Positions 60,808-64,000 of a stretch of 64,000 bases of DNA are shown here, piece by piece. Both the position numbers and the translations under genes were made by a program. A model generated the notes under the pieces. It ran no database searches. It saw only the letters and a program-made list of their open reading frames with translations, and was not told where the DNA came from. Origin of the DNA: an uncultured Dorea sp. (GTDB lineage Bacteria; Bacillota; Clostridia; Lachnospirales; Lachnospiraceae). Numbering within the stretch: position 1 is the stretch's first letter; each line of letters begins with the position of its first letter. Where the stretch lies: NCBI GenBank assembly GCA_910589275.1, contig CAJUTH010000017.1, positions 1 to 64,000 on the forward strand, in the 5' to 3' direction.

Positions 60808-61977
60808 CTAATTATATTTCGCATTATAGCCGCTCATAACGGTATCTTTTATTTTATTTGCGCCTGACAAAGAGCTTATTCCAGCAAACTGCCCATCTAT
60901 TCTCCAGTCCTCAGTCGTCAAATCACATAGCTCAATTATTTCCTTAAACTGATCTATTGAGCCATGATCTCTTATGCTTTCAGCGATCAACTTATTAATT
61001 GCAAATGCTCCCATTGTTCTCTGTAAATAATAATCTTTATTGTAATAAGTCAATACATTATCACCGCCCTCTACGAACCACTGCTCCTTTGTGATCGGCC
61101 ACTTTTCAAATACTAAATTCCAACACTCAGATAGCTGACAATAAATCTCGTCTGCAAAATCATAAAGAACTTTACATTTCTCCTTAAAATTCTCCGGTAA
61201 ATTTTCCTCTCCAAATTCAGCCAATTTTCTTTTGCATATAAGAGAAATAGATTCTAAAAACGACTTAAATCCGATACAGCCTGCCCTTGACGAAGCATTC
61301 ACATCTATAATAATCCCATTTGTCCAATATTTGCATTTTTCTCCTTTATTTAATAACATAATAACCCTAGTTGCTAGGAAATTCTCAGAATTAATCTCCT
61401 TAGGCTGTTCTTTTAACAAATACTGATATTCAGCTAATATTGTCAAATCCATTTTTAATGGTTTTGCCTTTGAATTTATATCTGAAAATGCATAAACTTC
61501 AGGTAACCTATGTTGTTTGTCAAGAAGCATAATAATAACATTGACGCAAAAATTCTCTAGTTGTCCCTTTTTTAAATCATCGCCCTCACACTTTTCAATC
61601 GCTTCTTCAAATCCCTTTACTCGATGCTGTCCGTCTATAATTCTAAATTTCAAATCACTGTCATTACCTAGCTCAAGTTCTAATAAACATTGACCGCCAA
61701 ATTCCTGCTGATTTGTTATGTGCATCTTTTTTATCAAATCTTCTTGGTTTATTCCTAATATAATGGAATTTGGGCTTACTGACCGCTTCTGATCTTTGAG
61801 CAGTTGTTTGGCTATTTTGACATAATGCGCCTTCCTCGGAGCTCTCTGATATCCATATTCCTCATCTTCTCCATACACAAGGACACAACTATTGTCAATA
61901 ATATATTTCATAGGTAAAACTAATGAGATATAATATTGTCCCTCCTGCATATACTTTATACCAAATAATTTATTCAT
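60808..61977 (-). CDS. DGQHR domain-containing protein (DndB/ParB-like fold), second gene of a RelA-linked cassette
   Basis: A 389-residue protein. The hallmark FRIIDGQHRVKGFEEA has DGQHR at residues 115-119. The preceding QRAPRKAHYVKIAKQLLKDQ and the following VYAFSDINSKAKPLKMDLTI are typical of DGQHR proteins related to DndB, a regulator in DNA phosphorothioation loci. The C-terminal 200 residues are helical and unassigned. No dnd genes are in the window. It begins 4 bases after the stop of the RelA-like gene, so the two are co-transcribed. The base composition is clearly more AT-rich than the core neighbours, pointing to horizontal acquisition. Confidence 0.75.
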   Translation of the reverse strand: MNKLFGIKYMQEGQYYISLVLPMKYIIDNSCVLVYGEDEEYGYQRAPRKAHYVKIAKQLLKDQKRSVSPNSIILGINQEDLIKKMHITNQQEFGGQCLLELELGNDSDLKFRIIDGQHRVKGFEEAIEKCEGDDLKKGQLENFCVNVIIMLLDKQHRLPEVYAFSDINSKAKPLKMDLTILAEYQYLLKEQPKEINSENFLATRVIMLLNKGEKCKYWTNGIIIDVNASSRAGCIGFKSFLESISLICKRKLAEFGEENLPENFKEKCKVLYDFADEIYCQLSECWNLVFEKWPITKEQWFVEGGDNVLTYYNKDYYLQRTMGAFAINKLIAESIRDHGSIDQFKEIIELCDLTTEDWRIDGQFAGISSLSGANKIKDTVMSGYNAKYN

Positions 61978-61981
61978 TATC

Positions 61982-63565
61982 CTAAACCTCCTGTCTTAAA
62001 TGCATTACTTCCTGAAATAGTTTTAATAATACATTATCCGGCATAGCCTTACCTGAAACCGTCTTTTCAACTTTACTATATGTTTCATTCATTTTATCAA
62101 TAAAACTCGGTGAATAGCATTGATTTAATTCTTCGCATTCTTCCATTATATCACTAATATTTCCTGCAGATTTAGCTATGTCACTTTCAAATAAAAATGC
62201 GATAACCTCATGGCATATTTTATCTATTGAATCATTGATTTCATTTGTTATATCATCCGCAGCCAAAGGTTCAGGTAACCTGATATCCGCAGTCACATTA
62301 TTATTCACTTCATAAAACGAATATAACATATACATTTTTTCCGAATTCATTAAAAACAGAGGAAAACAAAAGGACATTTCCCTAGTTTCCAAAGAATCCG
62401 AAATCCTATTAACTCCCCATTGAACGTATTCGCTGTTTATATAATTATTTTTAAAATAGTATTCCATTTTTTCTTGGAATAATCCGGTAATTAAATATTT
62501 AAAATACTTGATCAATGCTTCTACTGTATGAGAAGAATCAAATTGATGTAAATTATTTAACCACTCTACATATATGTGTTCTGATACCACGAATTCAAGA
62601 GATTTTTCAATTAATTTGGTATAATTTTTGACAAATATGTTCTCCTTATCGTCTACACGCAATGAATATAATTCATGTGTAATCATATTATCTCTGTGAT
62701 TGAGTATATTTTCCTGCTGCCAACTATCAAAATGCGAGAAAATAGAGAATAAAACCCTCCTATAGTCGCTTAGCACAAATGCAGAACCAATTATTTCCTG
62801 CATTTGATTTCGAAATCTAGTTCCCAAATACTGTGTAAATTCCATCTCTTTACGGTCTTTTTCATATGATGCCTGACTTTCCCGAATCTGAATCATTAAC
62901 TCATCTACTTGATCTAATAAGTCTCCAAGCTTTTTCATTACTTGTTTATTTGTGCTTTGTATATATGAAAACTGATAGTCTTTGTAAAAAAGCATATGCT
63001 CAATATCAGCCCAGGCCGAATCGACTTTGCTTTTAATTTGTAATTCAAAGGGATATGTTTTAAATTTACCTTTAATCCTATATATGGGTCTTCCATTCCG
63101 CATAATTTGCGGATTATGCTCCAAATTTAGAAAAACAATGTTCCTCTGTGCTAATTCCTCTTGATATTTCACCAACAAATCAAATAATCTTTTACAATCG
63201 CAAGAGAGCGAAACCAAAAATCTCAATCCCATCAAGTCATCATTATTTCTTTGAATAGCGTCAACTAATTCATCCCCCTCTTTGTTTATCAAATTGAAGA
63301 ATTCTTGATTCCGTATAATTTTTTCTTCTAAACTCTCTGGGCTTTTCACTCTATGTACCATTTCATAAAGTTCAATCTCACTGGAAGAATCATTTGAAAC
63401 AATTAGGCCAAATTCCTCTTCTCTCGCATGTAAATCTACACATTCTTTCAACGCATTTCGCAAATCCACTATTTCTTTTTTCAAGATTTTTTCCAAATTC
63501 TCTAAATACGCCTGCTTCCCTTTTTCTGCCGTTTCTTTTATTCTTCTTATGTAACTTGTTTCCAA
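61982..63565 (-). CDS. RelA/SpoT-domain nucleotidyltransferase with large unassigned C-terminal region
   Basis: A 527-residue protein. Residues 60-200 fit a small-alarmone-synthetase domain: HRVKSPESLEEKI (71-83, ATP-site Arg72, Lys74, Lys82), NNDDLMGLRFLVS with the metal Asp near 110, and FELQIKSKVDSAWADIEHML with Glu174 and His190 followed by YK. The usual GTP-binding loop (KDYI.PK.NGY.SLH) is absent; a shorter NGRPIYRIKGKF takes its place, so the acceptor may not be GDP/GTP. A coiled coil (about 200-240) and about 290 helical residues follow with no recognised family. The start is TTG at 63565 with AGGAG 7 bases upstream. AT-rich like its partner. Confidence 0.75.
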   Translation of the reverse strand: METSYIRRIKETAEKGKQAYLENLEKILKKEIVDLRNALKECVDLHAREEEFGLIVSNDSSSEIELYEMVHRVKSPESLEEKIIRNQEFFNLINKEGDELVDAIQRNNDDLMGLRFLVSLSCDCKRLFDLLVKYQEELAQRNIVFLNLEHNPQIMRNGRPIYRIKGKFKTYPFELQIKSKVDSAWADIEHMLFYKDYQFSYIQSTNKQVMKKLGDLLDQVDELMIQIRESQASYEKDRKEMEFTQYLGTRFRNQMQEIIGSAFVLSDYRRVLFSIFSHFDSWQQENILNHRDNMITHELYSLRVDDKENIFVKNYTKLIEKSLEFVVSEHIYVEWLNNLHQFDSSHTVEALIKYFKYLITGLFQEKMEYYFKNNYINSEYVQWGVNRISDSLETREMSFCFPLFLMNSEKMYMLYSFYEVNNNVTADIRLPEPLAADDITNEINDSIDKICHEVIAFLFESDIAKSAGNISDIMEECEELNQCYSPSFIDKMNETYSKVEKTVSGKAMPDNVLLKLFQEVMHLRQEV

Positions 63566-63761
63566 CTGTTTTCTCCTATTTGCAAATTATTATTCTTTAT
63601 CACATCTCACTTATATATCATCAATTTACAACATTTATAATACTATCCCCAAAACCTCCAATCACTTTTATCAAATTTATCTTCTACCCTATTATAACAT
63701 AGGATTACGATTAGAGATTGATTTTCCAAATTATATTTTGCATAATTGTTCTATAATGGTA

Positions 63762-64000
63762 CTATTTCCGATGCCTCCATATCAGATATGCCGTCAGCAT
63801 AAGCGTGAAAAGCTCCGCTAGCGGGACTGCAAGCCATACGCCCGTTACCTTTAAAAATTTCGGCAATGCCAAAAGGAACACCGTGATAAATCCAAACGTC
63901 CGCAGGAAAGATATGGCTGCAGACGCTTTCCCATTGGATAATGCCGTAAATAAAGCGGATGAAAAAATATTGCATCCAGAGAACAGAAAGCTGAATGAAA
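63762..64000 (-). CDS. MATE family efflux transporter, C-terminal part (5' end outside window)
   Basis: The minus-strand frame enters at 64000 and gives 78 residues beginning SFSFLFSGCNIFSSALFTAL, then GKASAAISFLRTFGFITVFL, and ending AYLIWRHRK. This is the last two helices of a MATE multidrug transporter: SGCNIFSSALFTALSNGK is close to a family hallmark in Clostridia. The rest of the roughly 450-residue protein lies beyond the window. An overlapping frame of similar length in the same direction is a shadow. Confidence 0.85.
   Translation of the reverse strand, partial: SFSFLFSGCNIFSSALFTALSNGKASAAISFLRTFGFITVFLLALPKFLKVTGVWLAVPLAELFTLMLTAYLIWRHRK

Noticed and set aside
63751..63975. 74-codon minus-strand frame at the right edge
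   Set aside because: It overlaps the MATE C-terminus in another frame of the same strand; the MATE frame matches a known family and this one does not.

Overview
The window looks like chromosome from an anaerobic Gram-positive Clostridia, most likely a gut Lachnospiraceae. Supporting signs are a PolC-type replicase, the MurT/GatD lipid II amidation pair, the [FeFe]-hydrogenase maturase HydF, HemZ, a SecD-SecF fusion, and the SCIFF six-cysteine peptide with its radical SAM maturase. AGGAGG-type ribosome binding sites precede almost every gene. The genus is not resolved. No rRNA, tRNA or CRISPR array was seen.

Layout. 1-7128 (minus strand) is core: the N-terminal 1132 codons of polC, a small membrane protein, gatD, murT, a probable orphan small RNA (about 6451-6617) and a low-molecular-weight protein tyrosine phosphatase. 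7129-13773 is an accessory island. It opens with a decayed integrative element (tyrosine integrase fragment, excisionase, and a deletion fusion of two replication genes). A compact restriction-modification operon follows: an XRE regulator, two nuclease-like proteins and two DNA methyltransferases, one with its own HTH. The island ends with a decayed second copy of a phosphatase gene start. 13774-20305 is a second accessory block: a two-component system, a 51-residue membrane protein, an ABC-2 exporter, an AraC/GyrI-type regulator and an unknown protein.

20422-45297 is a mosaic of housekeeping and envelope-stress genes: ACT protein, hydF, a DUF512 radical SAM protein, DUF554, a glucose-family PTS with its antiterminator and RNA switch, a CsoR-CopA copper operon with a striking operator, a transaldolase-like aldolase, a BceRS-BceAB-type peptide detoxification module, YitT and LysR proteins, a Rieske-type oxidoreductase, and a second two-component system divergent from a lantibiotic-immunity-type ABC transporter. 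45520-60086 is a long minus-strand core block: scfA-scfB, secDF, recJ, relA, an oxidoreductase, an MBL hydrolase, hemZ, hisS, aspS.

The right end carries a MmcQ/YjbR protein, an AT-rich two-gene cassette that couples a RelA/SpoT-type nucleotidyltransferase to a DGQHR-domain protein, and the C-terminus of a MATE transporter cut by the window edge.

The best candidates for something undescribed are the RelA-like/DGQHR pair (60808-63565), the five-gene restriction-modification operon (8271-12989) and the orphan RNA near 6451-6617. Several regulatory sites are unusually readable: four TTCAC repeats at exact 11-bp spacing, a perfect 21-bp inverted repeat at the copper promoter, and a RAT/terminator switch before the PTS gene. 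All family assignments come from reading motifs by eye; no database search was run.
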